Shown here in pieces: positions 24,356 through 34,574 of a stretch of DNA of 64,000 nucleotides. This DNA comes from Massilia soli. GTDB lineage: Bacteria; Pseudomonadota; Gammaproteobacteria; Burkholderiales; Burkholderiaceae_D. Where the stretch lies: assembly GCF_016809835.1 (NCBI RefSeq), contig NZ_JAFBIL020000007.1:124001-188000 (forward strand), written 5' to 3'. Numbering within the stretch: the first letter of the stretch is position 1; every line of letters begins with the position of its first letter. A model generated the notes under the pieces. That model was not told where the DNA came from. It did no database searches and saw nothing but the letters and a program-made list of their open reading frames with translations. The position numbers and the translations under genes were made by a program.

Positions 24356-26065
24356 ATGACCAAGCCGATCAAGTATGCAGCCCTGAGTACCCTGTCTCTT
24401 CTGTTGGCCGCGTGCGGCGCTGACCGCGGCGTCGATTCCCAGCCCGCCACCACCGCCTCGCGCGTGTCCGCCTCGGTGGCCACGCAAACGCAGGCAGCGA
24501 GCGCCTACGTCAATCTCGTGCAATCGGTCTATGTCGCCTATTTCGGCCGGCCCGCCGATCCGGGCGGCCTGGCGTACTTCTCGCAACATCTGAGCAACCT
24601 TGGCGCGCCGACCAACATCGGCCAGCTTGCAGTCGCTTATGGCGGCAACAGCGCGCTGCGCGATGTCGTCAACGTCTTCGGCACCAGCGCCGAATCGCAG
24701 GCGCTGTACGCGGGCGACAACAACGTGTTCATCGAAGCGGTGTACCGCAACCTGTTCGGGCGCGCATCCGATACCGGTGGCAAGGCGTTCTGGGTACAGG
24801 CGCTCGACGAAGGCCGCATGACGCGCGCCAACGCGGCGATTCAGATCATGGCCGCCGCCCAGACCACCGACCGCGACATCATCAACAACAAGGTTGCGGT
24901 CGCGGCCGGCTTCACCACCGCCCTGAATACCCCGCAACGCGAACTCGCCTACAGCGGCCTCGATGCCAACGTGATCGTCCGCAACCTGCTGGGTACGGTC
25001 AACCTGTCGACCGACCTCGGCGCCTTCCAGGCCAATGTGGAGTCGACCTTGAATACCATGGTCTCGCAGCTGGGCGCGCAGGGCATGTATGCGGGCAAGC
25101 TGACGGCCAGCGGCCGCTTGTTCAATTCGCTGGTGCTGGAAGACGGCCAGTACTGGGGTTTCTACGGCAGCGCGACACCGGGTGCGCTGGCGCCAGTGGC
25201 CTTTGTGCATGGCAAAGGAACCTCGGTCTCCGGTTCATTCACTACCGGCGAGCTGAAGGACTTTGGGCCTAACCCGGCCGTACAAGGTACGCTGACCGCA
25301 AGCTATGCCCCGATGAGCAGCCTGAACGGAACGATCTCGATCGCCGCCAGCACCCTGCCATTTACCGGCGCCGGCATCGCCGAATCAATCTACCGCTACA
25401 ACGCCCCGGCCAGCATCGCCGAGATCCAGGGCAGCCAGCGCATGGATGGGCCGATGGGACATCACATCATGCGGGTCAATGCTGACGGCACCTTCAGCGC
25501 CACCACGGCCATGTGCAGCTATACCGGCAAGTTTAGCCCGCGCGCGACCGGCAAGAATGTGTTCGACGTCGTCTGGTCGTTCGGCGCCGGCACCTGCGCG
25601 TTGCAGGGCCAGAGCGCCACCGGCATCGCGTTCAGCTATGCACCTTACGACGGCGGCACCCGCAGCCTGATCGTGGCCGCCACCAATGCAGCGCGCACCG
25701 CCGGCGCGCTGGCAGCGACCCCGCAGGATGGCCTGGTCACCACCGACATCACCGTGGGCACCGGCGCAGAGGTCGTACCAGGCGGCGCCGTGACGGTGCA
25801 TTACACCGGGTGGCTGTATAGCGAAACCGCCGCCAACAAGCGCGGCACCCAGTTCGACAGCTCGGCCGGCCGCACCCCGTTTTCCGTCACGGTAGGCGCT
25901 GGCAGGGTCATTCAAGGCTGGGATCGCGGCTTGCTTGGCATGAAGGCCGGCGGCAAACGCACGCTGGTGATCCCGGCGGCGCTCGGCTATGGCGCGAGCG
26001 GCACCGCCGGCATTCCGCCGAACGCGACGCTGATCTTCGACGTCGAAGTGGTGACCGTCAAGTAG
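24356..26065 (+). CDS. DUF4214 lipoprotein fused to FKBP-type PPIase
   Basis: A 569-residue lipoprotein from the ATG at 24356 (a GTG one codon earlier is also possible). The signal sequence ends in the lipobox LLAAC. Two DUF4214-type repeats (~50-160; [17 protein letters not shown] and [17 protein letters not shown]) are followed by a ~250-residue beta-rich region of unknown type. The C-terminal ~110 residues are a complete FKBP peptidyl-prolyl isomerase: [33 protein letters not shown] and [18 protein letters not shown]4214 proteins are commonly surface or S-layer associated, so this may be a surface chaperone. The last eight bases overlap the convergent slipin gene. Confidence 0.88.
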   Translation: MTKPIKYAALSTLSLLLAACGADRGVDSQPATTASRVSASVATQTQAASAYVNLVQSVYVAYFGRPADPGGLAYFSQHLSNLGAPTNIGQLAVAYGGNSALRDVVNVFGTSAESQALYAGDNNVFIEAVYRNLFGRASDTGGKAFWVQALDEGRMTRANAAIQIMAAAQTTDRDIINNKVAVAAGFTTALNTPQRELAYSGLDANVIVRNLLGTVNLSTDLGAFQANVESTLNTMVSQLGAQGMYAGKLTASGRLFNSLVLEDGQYWGFYGSATPGALAPVAFVHGKGTSVSGSFTTGELKDFGPNPAVQGTLTASYAPMSSLNGTISIAASTLPFTGAGIAESIYRYNAPASIAEIQGSQRMDGPMGHHIMRVNADGTFSATTAMCSYTGKFSPRATGKNVFDVVWSFGAGTCALQGQSATGIAFSYAPYDGGTRSLIVAATNAARTAGALAATPQDGLVTTDITVGTGAEVVPGGAVTVHYTGWLYSETAANKRGTQFDSSAGRTPFSVTVGAGRVIQGWDRGLLGMKAGGKRTLVIPAALGYGASGTAGIPPNATLIFDVEVVTVK

Positions 26066-26837
26066 CGCGCTGCCGGTCCGGGGCAATCCGGCCGGCAATC
26101 AGTTCGAACAGTTCGATCGGCATCGGGAACACCACCGTCGAGGTCTTGTCGGTCGCCAGCGTCGTCAGGGTCTGCATGTAGCGCAGCTGCATCGCCCCTG
26201 GCTGCCGCGCCAGCACCTCGGCCGCCTGCATCAATTTTTCCGACGCCTGCAGTTCCCCTTCCGCATGGATCACCTTGGCGCGCCGTTCACGCTCGGCTTC
26301 GGCCTGGCGCGCGATCGCCCGGATCATTGACTCGTCCAGGTCGACATGCTTGATCTCCACATTGGCCACCTTGATTCCCCACGCATCGGTCTGGGCATCG
26401 AGCACCTGCTGGATGTCGATGTTGAGCCGCTCGCGCTCGGCCAGCATGTCGTCGAGCTCATGCTTGCCTAGCACCGAGCGCAAGGTCGTTTGCGCCAGCT
26501 GGCTGGTGGCCTCGAGGAAATTGGCTACCTGGATGATCGCGCGCGCCGGGTCCATGACCCGGAAGTACAGTACCGCGTTAACTTTCACCGACACATTGTC
26601 GCGCGAGATCACGTCCTGGGTGGGAACATCGAGCACGATGGTACGCAGGTCGACCCGCACCATCTGCTGGATTACGGGAATCAGCAAAATCAGCCCCGGT
26701 CCCTTGACCCGCCAGAACCTGCCCAGCTGGAATACCACGCCGCGCTCGTACTCGCGCAGGATGCGCACCGACATCCCGAACAGCGTCACCAGGATCAGCA
26801 ACAACAGCCCCGCGCCAAAGCTGAATTCGAAAATCAT
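26058..26837 (-). CDS. Slipin (SPFH/Band 7 membrane protein)
   Basis: A 259-residue stomatin-like SPFH protein with one N-terminal membrane helix (~5-24). The Band 7 domain begins [20 protein letters not shown] and includes [24 protein letters not shown], followed by a coiled-coil rich in Glu/Arg ([20 protein letters not shown]). The ATG at 26837 follows GGAGAAC. It lies 14 bases downstream of nfeD; NfeD-slipin pairs are a well-known conserved membrane protease/scaffold unit that organises membrane microdomains. Confidence 0.95.
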   Translation of the reverse strand: MIFEFSFGAGLLLLILVTLFGMSVRILREYERGVVFQLGRFWRVKGPGLILLIPVIQQMVRVDLRTIVLDVPTQDVISRDNVSVKVNAVLYFRVMDPARAIIQVANFLEATSQLAQTTLRSVLGKHELDDMLAERERLNIDIQQVLDAQTDAWGIKVANVEIKHVDLDESMIRAIARQAEAERERRAKVIHAEGELQASEKLMQAAEVLARQPGAMQLRYMQTLTTLATDKTSTVVFPMPIELFELIAGRIAPDRQRAT

Positions 26838-26851
26838 GCTTGTTCTCCTTG

Positions 26852-28246
26852 TTATTGATGGTTGGCCGGCACCACATCGAGCAGCACGCCCCGTTGACCG
26901 ACAACGCGTACCGTTTGCCCGCGCCTGAGCGCGGCGCCGCTGGCAACGCGCCAGGTTTCGCCGCGCACATTGGCCCAGGCCTCGCCGCCAATGCTGTCGT
27001 CGAGTACCTCGCCGACGCTGCCGAGGATATCGTCGGGCCCGCCGTACACAGCGCGGCGCCGGGTTTTCAGGGCGATGCTGGCGGTCGCCCCGATCAGCAC
27101 GGCGCTGACGATGGCCACCGCCGCGATCAGGCCCAGCGGCACGCCGTAGTCGGGCAAGTCGGTGTCGATCAGCATCAGCGCGCCGGCCACGAACGCCACC
27201 ACTCCGCCCAGCCCGAGGACCCCGAAACTGGGCAGGAAGGCTTCGCCGATCATGAAGGCGATACCGAGCAGGATGAAGGCGAGGCCAGCGTAGTTGACTG
27301 GCAGCAGCTGCAAGCCGTACAGGCCGAGCAGCAGGCACAGCGCGCCGATGACGCCAGGCGCCACCGCGCCCGGACTCATGAACTCGAACATCAGGCCGTA
27401 AATGCCGAGGGTCATTAAGATCAGTGCGATGCTGGGATTGGTCAGCGCCGACAGCGCGCGCGTGCGCCAGTCGGGCTGGGCGGCGTTGAGCGGCGCGCCG
27501 CGCGTATTGAGCGTAACTTCGCGCCCCTGCACCTGCACCTTGCGCCCGTCAAGCGCCGCGACCAGCACGGCCACGTCGGGCGCCATCAGGTCGATCACCT
27601 GCAACCGCAGCGCCTCCTCGGCGGGCAGGCTGAGCGATTCGCGCACCGACCGTTCGCCCCAGTCGGCATTGCGCCCGCGCATCTGAGCCAGGCTGCGGAT
27701 GTAGGCGGCGGCGTCGTTCATCTGCTTGCGCGCCATGGAACCGGCCGCGCTGTCGTCCCTGGCGGCGCCGCCCTTGCCGGCGCCTTCCTTGTCCGGCGGC
27801 GGACGCGGCCCGCCGCTGTCGGGGCCGGGCCCAATGCCCACTTGCACCGGTGTGGCCGCGCCGATATTGGTGCCCGGCGCCATGGCGGCAATATGGCTGG
27901 CATACAGGATGTAGGTGCCGGCGCTGGCGGCGCGCGCGCCGCCAGGCGTCACGTAACTTGCCACGGGCAGCGGGGCGGTGAGGATGGCCTTGATGATCTC
28001 GCGCATCGCGGTGTCGAGGCCGCCTGGCGTGTCCACCTGCAAGACCACGAGCTGGCTGCCGTCGCGCGCCGCGCGGGCAATGCCGCGCACGACGTAATCG
28101 GCGTTGGCCGGACCGATGGCGCCGTCGATGGTCAGCACCGAGACCGGCGCGGCGGCGCGCGCCGCCGGCATGCACAGCACGATCAGCAGCAGGGCCGCCA
28201 GCGCGCACCGCCAGATGGGCGCGTGAATGTGGGTAGGACGGACCAT
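26852..28246 (-). CDS. NfeD family membrane serine protease (ClpP-type)
   Basis: Long-form NfeD of 464 residues. A signal peptide (~1-31) precedes a ClpP-like serine protease domain; the nucleophile is the Ser in [10 protein letters not shown] (~108) and the dyad Lys lies in [17 protein letters not shown] (~173). Between them is a Gly/Pro-rich insertion (~137-165: [19 protein letters not shown]). Four to five transmembrane helices (~245-370) and a C-terminal OB-fold NfeD domain (~400-464) follow. It is 14 bases upstream of the slipin gene, which it is known in other organisms to partner (the Pyrococcus homologue cleaves stomatin). Confidence 0.93.
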   Translation of the reverse strand: MVRPTHIHAPIWRCALAALLLIVLCMPAARAAAPVSVLTIDGAIGPANADYVVRGIARAARDGSQLVVLQVDTPGGLDTAMREIIKAILTAPLPVASYVTPGGARAASAGTYILYASHIAAMAPGTNIGAATPVQVGIGPGPDSGGPRPPPDKEGAGKGGAARDDSAAGSMARKQMNDAAAYIRSLAQMRGRNADWGERSVRESLSLPAEEALRLQVIDLMAPDVAVLVAALDGRKVQVQGREVTLNTRGAPLNAAQPDWRTRALSALTNPSIALILMTLGIYGLMFEFMSPGAVAPGVIGALCLLLGLYGLQLLPVNYAGLAFILLGIAFMIGEAFLPSFGVLGLGGVVAFVAGALMLIDTDLPDYGVPLGLIAAVAIVSAVLIGATASIALKTRRRAVYGGPDDILGSVGEVLDDSIGGEAWANVRGETWRVASGAALRRGQTVRVVGQRGVLLDVVPANHQ

Positions 28247-28334
28247 GCTTCTCCCGGACAGGACAACAGTCGCTTGTCGGGTTAGAAGCCGGGCGCGGGA
28301 TTAGGTTCCGGCCGGGCGGCCGAATCGGCTCAGG

Positions 28335-29174
28335 TCAGACCAGCAGCGCGCTGCTCATCGAGCGCACTTCGTCGGCCGACTCCTTGAGGATGCTCTCGAG
28401 GGTATCGCCGTCGAGCACGAAGTCGAGCACCGAGTCTTCATGGTTGGGCGGTTTCTCGACCGGCGCGGCCAGCGGCGACGGTACCGGCGAAAACTGGTTG
28501 GCGAGAATCAGCGTGTCGAGCAAAGTGCAAGGCGGCATGCTCAGCCATGCGTCGCGCAAGGCTTCGATGGCGCTGCGGACCGGGTCGGGCACGGAGAGTT
28601 TTTTCAGCACTTCGCGGCTGACCACCTCTTCGCACAGCTCCGACCATTTTTCGGGATCGTCATCGAGCAGGCCGGGGAATTCATCGGCGCGCGACAACAA
28701 GTAAAAGCCCCCAACCTCATGCATGATCGCGGCGAACACGGCGGTGTCGGGGTTGACGAAGGTGACGCGCTTGGCGATCACCTGCGCCAGCGCGGCGACG
28801 TGGGCGGTATGCTCCCACAGCTGTTCGGCCTTGGCGCGGATGGCGGGGTCGACGATGCGGGCGCCGAACTGGCGCACCACTAGGCTGGCCACCAGGGTCT
28901 GCAAGCTGCGGTAGCCGACCCGCATGACGGCGGCGCGCGCATTGGTGATGGGGGCGTCGCCGTTCGGGTTGAAGGCCGCGGAATTGGCCAGCGCGACCGT
29001 GCGCGCGGCCAGCTGCGGCTCGCTCAGCACCAGCTTGATCGCGTCCTCGATATGGCAGTTCGGGTCATCCAGGGCAAGTTGCAGGCGCACGGCCGCATTC
29101 ACGCTGGTGGGAAAGGTCATTTCCCCGCGGGCGGCCTGGGCGGCGATATATCCAAAGGCTTCTAGTCTGTTCAC
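28335..29174 (-). CDS. HDOD-domain protein
   Basis: A 279-residue cytosolic protein dominated by a HDOD domain (~20-215), an HD-related fold without phosphohydrolase metal ligands. The family pattern includes EPQLAARTVALANSAAFN, ARAAVMRVGYRSLQTLVAS and WEHTAHVAALAQVIAKR, followed by AAIMHEVGGFYLLS. HDOD proteins act in signalling and in chemotaxis or flagellar regulation. It is a single-gene unit. Confidence 0.9.
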   Translation of the reverse strand: MNRLEAFGYIAAQAARGEMTFPTSVNAAVRLQLALDDPNCHIEDAIKLVLSEPQLAARTVALANSAAFNPNGDAPITNARAAVMRVGYRSLQTLVASLVVRQFGARIVDPAIRAKAEQLWEHTAHVAALAQVIAKRVTFVNPDTAVFAAIMHEVGGFYLLSRADEFPGLLDDDPEKWSELCEEVVSREVLKKLSVPDPVRSAIEALRDAWLSMPPCTLLDTLILANQFSPVPSPLAAPVEKPPNHEDSVLDFVLDGDTLESILKESADEVRSMSSALLV

Positions 29175-29236
29175 GGGAAAAATTATACCCTGCCGTACCC
29201 GCTGCGGGAGTAAAGCTTTCAGGGATGCACGAGGAT

Positions 29237-29266
29237 AAAAAAAGGGAAGCCACAGCTTCCCTTTTT
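29237..29266 (-). terminator. Terminator of BON-protein gene
   Basis: AAGGGAAGC / GCTTCCCTT inverted repeat with a four-base loop. On the minus strand it is followed by a T run, 25 bases downstream of the BON gene stop; A/T tracts on both sides allow bidirectional action. Confidence 0.88.
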
Positions 29267-29291
29267 GTTGCAGGCCGGTTAGCCCGCGAAA

Positions 29292-30437
29292 TTACTTCAC
29301 TTGCAGCGAGTTTTGCACCTTGGTCACGCCCTTGACGCTTTTAGCCAGGTTCACCGCGCGCTCGGCCGCCGCCTTCGACGACACGAAGCCGCTCAGGTTG
29401 ACGACGCCGTTTTCGGTGTCGACATCAATCGCCAGCGCCTTCAGCTCCGGCTCGGCGAACAGGTCGGCCTTGATCTTGGTGGTGATCACCGCGTCAGTCA
29501 CGTTTTCCTTGGTGGCTGCAGCAATGTTCTTGGACTTTTCAACAATGGTCTCGCCAGCGCGTTCGGTTTTCGCAGCAGCGGTTTCAGCCATGCGCTCGGT
29601 CTTCGCGGCGGCGGTTTCCGCCATGCGCTCGGTTTTCACGGCAGCGGTTTCGGCCATGCGCTCGGTCTTGTCGCCGACTCGTTCGGCAGCGCGCTCGGTT
29701 TTGACCGCAGCGTTTTCGGCCATGCGCTCGGTGCGATCGCCGGCACGCTCGGCAGCATTTTCGGTGCGCTGGGCAGCGGTACCGGCAGTGACCGCCGCGC
29801 GGTCAGTGGCGTTGTCAGCGCGCGCTACTGCGCGTTCGGTGGCGTTCTCGGCGCGGTCGGCTGCACGTTCGGTGCGGTCGGCGATGGTCTTGCCTTCATG
29901 CTGGATCAGGCAGCCGGTGCTTGGCTGGCCGGCGATCTGGGCGCACTTGTCGACCGCGGCGGCCTTGGCTGGATCGCGGGTGTCGGTGGTGGTGACAGGG
30001 CTGGCTGGATTGGTGTTGGCAACGGCCATGTTGCGGTCAGCCTTGGCATCGGCCAGCGCCGCGGTATGCACGGTGTGCGCGGTGTTGACGCAGCTTTCCT
30101 TTTCCGCGCCGGTAACTACTGCACACTTGGCCTTGGCCAGGGCATAGTCGGCATTGGCAAGCGCGGTGCGTGCCTTGGTACGGTCTTGCTGGGTGTTGCG
30201 ATACTGCGCCACTGCATCGACGTCGGCACGGGCGCGCGCCACCTTCGCTTCTTCAACGCAAACCTGGCGCGCCGAGCCGGTCATGCCAGTACAGGTTGCG
30301 GCAGCGGCCTTGTAGTCGGCGGCGGCCTTCTGGGTCATGTTCTTGTAGCTGGCAGGATCGCTTGGGGCATCGGCAGCATGGACGGAAAAACTGGCACTGA
30401 TGGCAGCGGCGAGCAGGGTTGCGGTAAATGCTTTCAT
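29292..30437 (-). CDS. BON-domain protein with hendecad repeats
   Basis: A 381-residue exported protein with signal peptide (cleavage near VHA at ~21). Residues 30-185 contain three similar segments, each with a C-x10-C cysteine pair (C49/C60, C105/C116, C164/C175). Residues ~189-301 are about ten 11-residue repeats of the type TERMAETAAAK/TERAAERVGDK, which predict a continuous amphipathic helix. The C-terminal BON domain (~312-381: VTDAVITTKIKADLF...GVVNLSGFV) is the phospholipid-binding module seen in OsmY. The protein may be a periplasmic envelope-stress protein. The internal repeats can misassemble in short-read data. Confidence 0.88.
   Translation of the reverse strand: MKAFTATLLAAAISASFSVHAADAPSDPASYKNMTQKAAADYKAAAATCTGMTGSARQVCVEEAKVARARADVDAVAQYRNTQQDRTKARTALANADYALAKAKCAVVTGAEKESCVNTAHTVHTAALADAKADRNMAVANTNPASPVTTTDTRDPAKAAAVDKCAQIAGQPSTGCLIQHEGKTIADRTERAADRAENATERAVARADNATDRAAVTAGTAAQRTENAAERAGDRTERMAENAAVKTERAAERVGDKTERMAETAAVKTERMAETAAAKTERMAETAAAKTERAGETIVEKSKNIAAATKENVTDAVITTKIKADLFAEPELKALAIDVDTENGVVNLSGFVSSKAAAERAVNLAKSVKGVTKVQNSLQVK
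29535..29873 (-). repeat. 33-bp tandem repeats within BON gene
   Basis: About ten imperfect 33-bp units, each encoding the 11-residue motif TERxAExAAxK. The middle units (TERMAETAAVK, TERMAETAAAK, TERMAETAAAK) are almost identical at DNA level, so the copy number could vary by slippage or recombination. Confidence 0.8.
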
Positions 30438-30524
30438 GGTGGTGTCCCTTCATGTGTATTGTTGGTACACGATTAAACGCCCGTTTTGGCGACGGTTCTG
30501 TGCGAGAACGAACACAAAGGGTTA

Positions 30525-31181
30525 TTAATATTTTAACATTCGCACTTCTGCCAAAGCAAAAATATTCCCGTGGGAATCAAATGCGCCGTCCCGGCGCGCC
30601 GCATCCAGCCACGCAAGCGTGTCGTGCTTCGGCTCGAAGAAACGCCGCCGCACGCGCTGGATCTGGTCGAGCATCGCGTCATAGTGTTCGGGATGGTAGC
30701 GTGCCAGCCAGGCGATCTCGGTCATGTCGGCAAATACTTCCTCGGTGCGGATGCGGCGCGTAAACCAGTTGCGCACCGGCGCGATCCAGGCCACCACCGG
30801 CAGCAGCCTTTCATTGTGCGGATAGCCGTTGAGGCGGCGGTAGCAATGGCCCACCTCGTGGATCGCGGCGCCTTTCAGGAACAGCTCGAGCAGCGCCGGA
30901 TCGATCATCGCTTCGAGGCGCCGCGCGGTCGGGTTGTCGCGCACCGACACCACCAGGGTGCAGCGGCCCTTGTCATTCCACACCCCGATCGGCGTGTGGC
31001 CCGACAAGCCGTTGCCCTGCTCGACTTCCATCACGATATCGAGTCCGTGCGCCTTGCCGAACGCCACCGCGTGGCGCGCGGCGGCGATCCATTGCTGTTC
31101 GCTGGCCTCGGCGGCCGGCGCGGGACAGCTGGCGCAAGACAGCGCCAGCGCCGCGCAGACAGTGCGCCATCGCTTACTCAT
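30525..31181 (-). CDS. Secreted HEVGH zinc-protease-like protein
   Basis: A 218-residue exported protein with a signal peptide (cleavage near PAPAAEA, ~26). The zinc-binding motif is GAAIHEVGHCYRRLNG (HExxH, ~109-113), followed 39 residues later by EEVFADMTEIAWLARYHP, where a Glu or Asp would be the third ligand. It is a paralogue of the immediately preceding gene with the same order of motifs. The start ATG at 31181 lies within the last eight bases of that gene, so the two are translationally coupled. No family name is certain; the motif spacing fits gluzincin-type peptidases. Confidence 0.72.
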   Translation of the reverse strand: MSKRWRTVCAALALSCASCPAPAAEASEQQWIAAARHAVAFGKAHGLDIVMEVEQGNGLSGHTPIGVWNDKGRCTLVVSVRDNPTARRLEAMIDPALLELFLKGAAIHEVGHCYRRLNGYPHNERLLPVVAWIAPVRNWFTRRIRTEEVFADMTEIAWLARYHPEHYDAMLDQIQRVRRRFFEPKHDTLAWLDAARRDGAFDSHGNIFALAEVRMLKY

Positions 31182-31866
31182 CCTCGAGCAGGCCGCGGCT
31201 CCAGGTCGCGCGCGCATCCTCGAACGGGTTGTCGGTAGCTGCGAAAACATTGCCGTCCCTGGCAAGCTTGACCCACGCCCAGGTGTCGTGCGAGGTGCGC
31301 ACCTGCGGCGCGTGTCCGCGCACCGATGCGAGCCAGCCGAACACCTTGCCATACTGATCAGGATTGCGCTGCTTGGTCCAGGCCAGCGCGACCAGGTCGG
31401 CGTAACCCTCCTCGCGGCGGTTTTCGCGCAGCGCCTTGGCCGCCTCCAGCAGCGACTTGTCGTTCGCGAACTCCTCGCCCACCTCCGTAAAGCCGGCCGG
31501 CAGCTGGTGCCAGGCGCCCTGCGCATAGCGCCAGCAGTGGCCAAGCTCATGCGCGGCCATGGCCTCGATCAGCAGGCGATGCTGCGATTCCGGCACATCT
31601 TTCAGCACGCTTTCGGCGTCGGGATTGCCGCGCATCGACAGCACCAGCTTGCAGCGGCCATCGACAAAGCCCATCGCGAACGGCACCGTGCCCGCCGGCG
31701 CGTTTGGCTGGACGACAACATCGATGGGAAGGTTGATGCGCTTCGAGTAAGCCAGCACGGGAGATGCCGCTTTCAGCCAGCGAATTTCCTGCTCGGTCAG
31801 CTCTGCCGACGCCAGGGAAGGGGAGGAAAACAGGTACAGGGAAGCGATGAAGAGGGTCTTCAACAT
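31174..31866 (-). CDS. Secreted HELGH zinc-protease-like protein
   Basis: A 230-residue exported protein with signal peptide (cleavage near LASA, ~21). The zinc motif is AAHELGHCWRYAQGAWH (HExxH, ~106-110), then REEGYADLVALAWTKQRNP with the probable third ligand Glu. SMRGNPDA parallels SVRDNPTA in the downstream paralogue, and both share the HTWAW/HDTLAW box near the C-terminus. The gene overlaps its paralogue by eight bases. The substrate is unknown; a periplasmic or secreted peptidase pair is inferred. Confidence 0.72.
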   Translation of the reverse strand: MLKTLFIASLYLFSSPSLASAELTEQEIRWLKAASPVLAYSKRINLPIDVVVQPNAPAGTVPFAMGFVDGRCKLVLSMRGNPDAESVLKDVPESQHRLLIEAMAAHELGHCWRYAQGAWHQLPAGFTEVGEEFANDKSLLEAAKALRENRREEGYADLVALAWTKQRNPDQYGKVFGWLASVRGHAPQVRTSHDTWAWVKLARDGNVFAATDNPFEDARATWSRGLLEDE

Positions 31867-32037
31867 GGCGGGCTCCTTACAGGTCCATAAATGCCTTACG
31901 GCAATTCTATAGCCCTCCTGAGCCCTCTTTTGATGTTTATTTCTGCGTAGAAATAAAACTGCAACCTTGCATAATTAGTAGGTGCGGCAGCCGGCCGGGG
32001 GCAGCTGGCCGGTGCCGCCAGTTGCCCCCCATCGGCC

Positions 32038-33705
32038 TTAGTAGCTGGCGATCTTTTGGACTGCCTGCGGCGCGCGTCCAGCCGGACGCTTTGCCGGCGC
32101 GGGTTGCTTCATTGTGTGCACGCTCGCCGATTGCGACGCATCAAGCTTGAAGATGCTGACCACCTGCTCCAGCGCCTGCGCCTCGTCCTGCAGCGATGCC
32201 GCCGCCGCCGTGGCCTGCTCCACCAGCGCCGCGTTGCGCTGGGTCGCCTCGTCCATATGGCCGATCGCCTGGTTGACCTGCTCGATGCCTGCGGTCTGTT
32301 CCTGGCTCGCCATACTGATCTCGTTCATGATGTCGGTCACGCGCTTGACGCTGGTAACGATTTCTTCCATCGTCGCGCCTGCCTCGTCGACCAGCTTGGC
32401 GCCCACTTCGACGCGCTCGACCGAGCTGCCGATCAGGCTCTTGATCTCGTGCGCCGCCGCGGCCGACCGCTGCGCCAGGTTGCGCACCTCGGTCGCAACC
32501 ACGGCGAAGCCGCGGCCCTGCTCGCCGGCGCGGGCCGCTTCCACCGCCGCGTTCAGCGCCAGGATGTTGGTCTGGAACGCGATGCTGTCGATCACGCCGA
32601 TGATGTCGACGATTTTCTTCGACGACTCGTTAATCGACGCCATCGTATCGACCACTTGCGACACCACCGCCCCACCCTTGACCGCCACTTCCGAGGCCGA
32701 CACCGCCAGCAGGTTGGCCTGGCGTGCATTGTCGGCGTTCTGGCGCACCGTCCCAGTCAGTTCTTCCATCGACGACGCGGTTTCTTCCAGCGTGCCGGCC
32801 TGCGCTTCGGTTCTTCCCGACAAGTCGAGATTGCCGGCCGCGATTTCGGTCGACGCGGTCGCGATCGCGGTGGTGCCGGTGCGCACCTGGGAGACGATAT
32901 CCATCAGGCCGTCGCGCATCCCCTTCATCGCAAACAGCAGGCTCGACGTATCGCCGGGCCGGGTATCGATGCGTACCGACAGGTCGCCAGCGGCAATGCT
33001 GCCGGCGATTGCCGCGGCATAGCCAGGCTCGCCGCCGAGCTGGCGCAGCAGGCCGCGGCTGATGAACCACGCCGCGGCAGAACCAATCGCGATGGCGATG
33101 GCACACAGTGCCAGCATCCACAGCTGGAACGAGCGCGCGATCCCGGTAGCGTAGCCGGCTTCATCCTTGTTCAGCTTCTCTTCCAGGTCGATCAGGCGGT
33201 TGATGCTGGCGAGCCATTCGACAAACGCCGGCGCGGCCTGCGCGGACAGCAGCGTGGTCGCCTCGGCAGTATTGTCGGCCAGGCGCAGCTCGATCACGCG
33301 CGCCACCAGCGGCTGGGTCTTGCGCTCGCTGTCCTTGATGCCGGCCAGCGCCGCTTTTTCCTCTTCCGAAATATCGGTGCGGCCCTGGAACATGGCGTCC
33401 AGCGGACCGGCGGCATCGAGGTAGTTCTGTTCCAGCTTCTTGATCAGGTCGATGTGCGGACGGGTCGCCGCGGTATCGCCAGCCAGCACCACATCGCGCA
33501 AGGCGATCGCACGGTCATGGACGCTGCCGCGGAAATTGATCGCGTAGCGCTGCTTGACGTTGTTGACATCATTGATGCGATTGAGGCTGGTATCGATGTT
33601 GTTGACGCGCATTGCGGCGAGCGCGCCGAGGATCAGCATCAGCGCAAATACGCCGCCGAAGCCCAGCGCAAGGCGGGCGCGGATCGTTAAACCGGAGTTA
33701 GTCAT
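32038..33705 (-). CDS. Methyl-accepting chemotaxis protein
   Basis: Chemoreceptor of 555 residues. There are two transmembrane helices (~10-30 and ~192-212), with a periplasmic four-helix-bundle-type ligand domain (~33-190) between them. A HAMP domain follows (~213-265), then the long methylation/signalling coiled coil. The signalling hairpin contains [20 protein letters not shown] (~390-409) as expected. The C-terminus is a basic, Pro/Ala-rich tail without the NWETF-type CheR-binding pentapeptide. The ligand cannot be predicted. Confidence 0.95.
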   Translation of the reverse strand: MTNSGLTIRARLALGFGGVFALMLILGALAAMRVNNIDTSLNRINDVNNVKQRYAINFRGSVHDRAIALRDVVLAGDTAATRPHIDLIKKLEQNYLDAAGPLDAMFQGRTDISEEEKAALAGIKDSERKTQPLVARVIELRLADNTAEATTLLSAQAAPAFVEWLASINRLIDLEEKLNKDEAGYATGIARSFQLWMLALCAIAIAIGSAAAWFISRGLLRQLGGEPGYAAAIAGSIAAGDLSVRIDTRPGDTSSLLFAMKGMRDGLMDIVSQVRTGTTAIATASTEIAAGNLDLSGRTEAQAGTLEETASSMEELTGTVRQNADNARQANLLAVSASEVAVKGGAVVSQVVDTMASINESSKKIVDIIGVIDSIAFQTNILALNAAVEAARAGEQGRGFAVVATEVRNLAQRSAAAAHEIKSLIGSSVERVEVGAKLVDEAGATMEEIVTSVKRVTDIMNEISMASQEQTAGIEQVNQAIGHMDEATQRNAALVEQATAAAASLQDEAQALEQVVSIFKLDASQSASVHTMKQPAPAKRPAGRAPQAVQKIASY

Positions 33706-33918
33706 GGTGGTGGACGGTAGAGAAATATAACCGGAAGGCGTCCGTACGCTGCTGCCGACACATTAATTCCGCATGGCAACAGCTCAACTCTAGCACGAAG
33801 ATATTAGCGATGCGCAACATCTATTAAAATATAGCAATCGATTTGCACACACTATTGAGAAAAAACTACTATTAGTTAAATCTGTACATCGCAAAAAACC
33901 CGGGCGACGTCGCTCCGC

Positions 33919-34512
33919 TCAGTCACCGCTGCTGTTCGGGTTCCAGCGCCGAACCGTGCCGGCGTCGAAGCCGAACAAGTCGAGCACCCGTCCGACCGAG
34001 TGATCGACCATTTCCTCAAGGCTGGCAGGTCGCGCGTAGAACGCCGGTACCGGAGGATAGACAATCGCGCCAGCCTCGGTGACCGCGGCCATGCTGCGCA
34101 GGTGCCCCAGGTGGAGCGGGGTTTCGCGCACCATCAGCACCAGGCGCCTGCGTTCCTTCAGGTTCACGTCCGCCGCGCGCGACAGCAGGCTGCTGGTGAC
34201 ACCGGTGGCGATTTCCGACAGCGTCTTGATCGAACACGGCGCGACAACCATCCCGTCGACCTTGAACGATCCGCTGGAGATGGCGGCGCCGATATCGGTG
34301 TTCGAGTAATTGACGTCGGCCAGCGCCTTGACGTCGGCCACGCTCATGTCGGTTTCATGGGTCAGCGTGACCTGTGCCGATTTGCTCATGACGAGGTGGC
34401 TTTCCACGTCCAGCTGGCGCAGGACCTGAAGCATGCGAATGCCGTAGATGATCCCGGAGGCGCCGCTGATTCCAACAACGAGGCGTGGGCGTGCGGGCGT
34501 TTTTGTGTGCAT
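33919..34512 (-). CDS. ubiX: UbiX-type flavin prenyltransferase
   Basis: A 197-residue flavin prenyltransferase that makes prenylated FMN, the cofactor of UbiD decarboxylases. Family motifs are GISGASGIIYGIRML (~14-28), VVAPCSIKTLSEIATG (~88-103), NLKERRRLVLMVRETPLHLGHL (~115-136) and YPPVPAFYARP (~147-157). It is divergent from the ubiD gene at 34703 across 190 bases that contain the first copy of the island's 39-bp element. This suggests a UbiX dedicated to this catabolic UbiD rather than to ubiquinone synthesis. Confidence 0.93.
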   Translation of the reverse strand: MHTKTPARPRLVVGISGASGIIYGIRMLQVLRQLDVESHLVMSKSAQVTLTHETDMSVADVKALADVNYSNTDIGAAISSGSFKVDGMVVAPCSIKTLSEIATGVTSSLLSRAADVNLKERRRLVLMVRETPLHLGHLRSMAAVTEAGAIVYPPVPAFYARPASLEEMVDHSVGRVLDLFGFDAGTVRRWNPNSSGD

Positions 34513-34574
34513 GAGGACTCTCCAATGTTGGCGAATGGTACCAGAGCAAAGGGCTCCGGAGTACGTCCGGATTG

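Noticed and set aside
29535-29873. CRISPR-like array
   Set aside because: The repeats are contiguous 33-bp coding units without unique spacers, within a protein gene.
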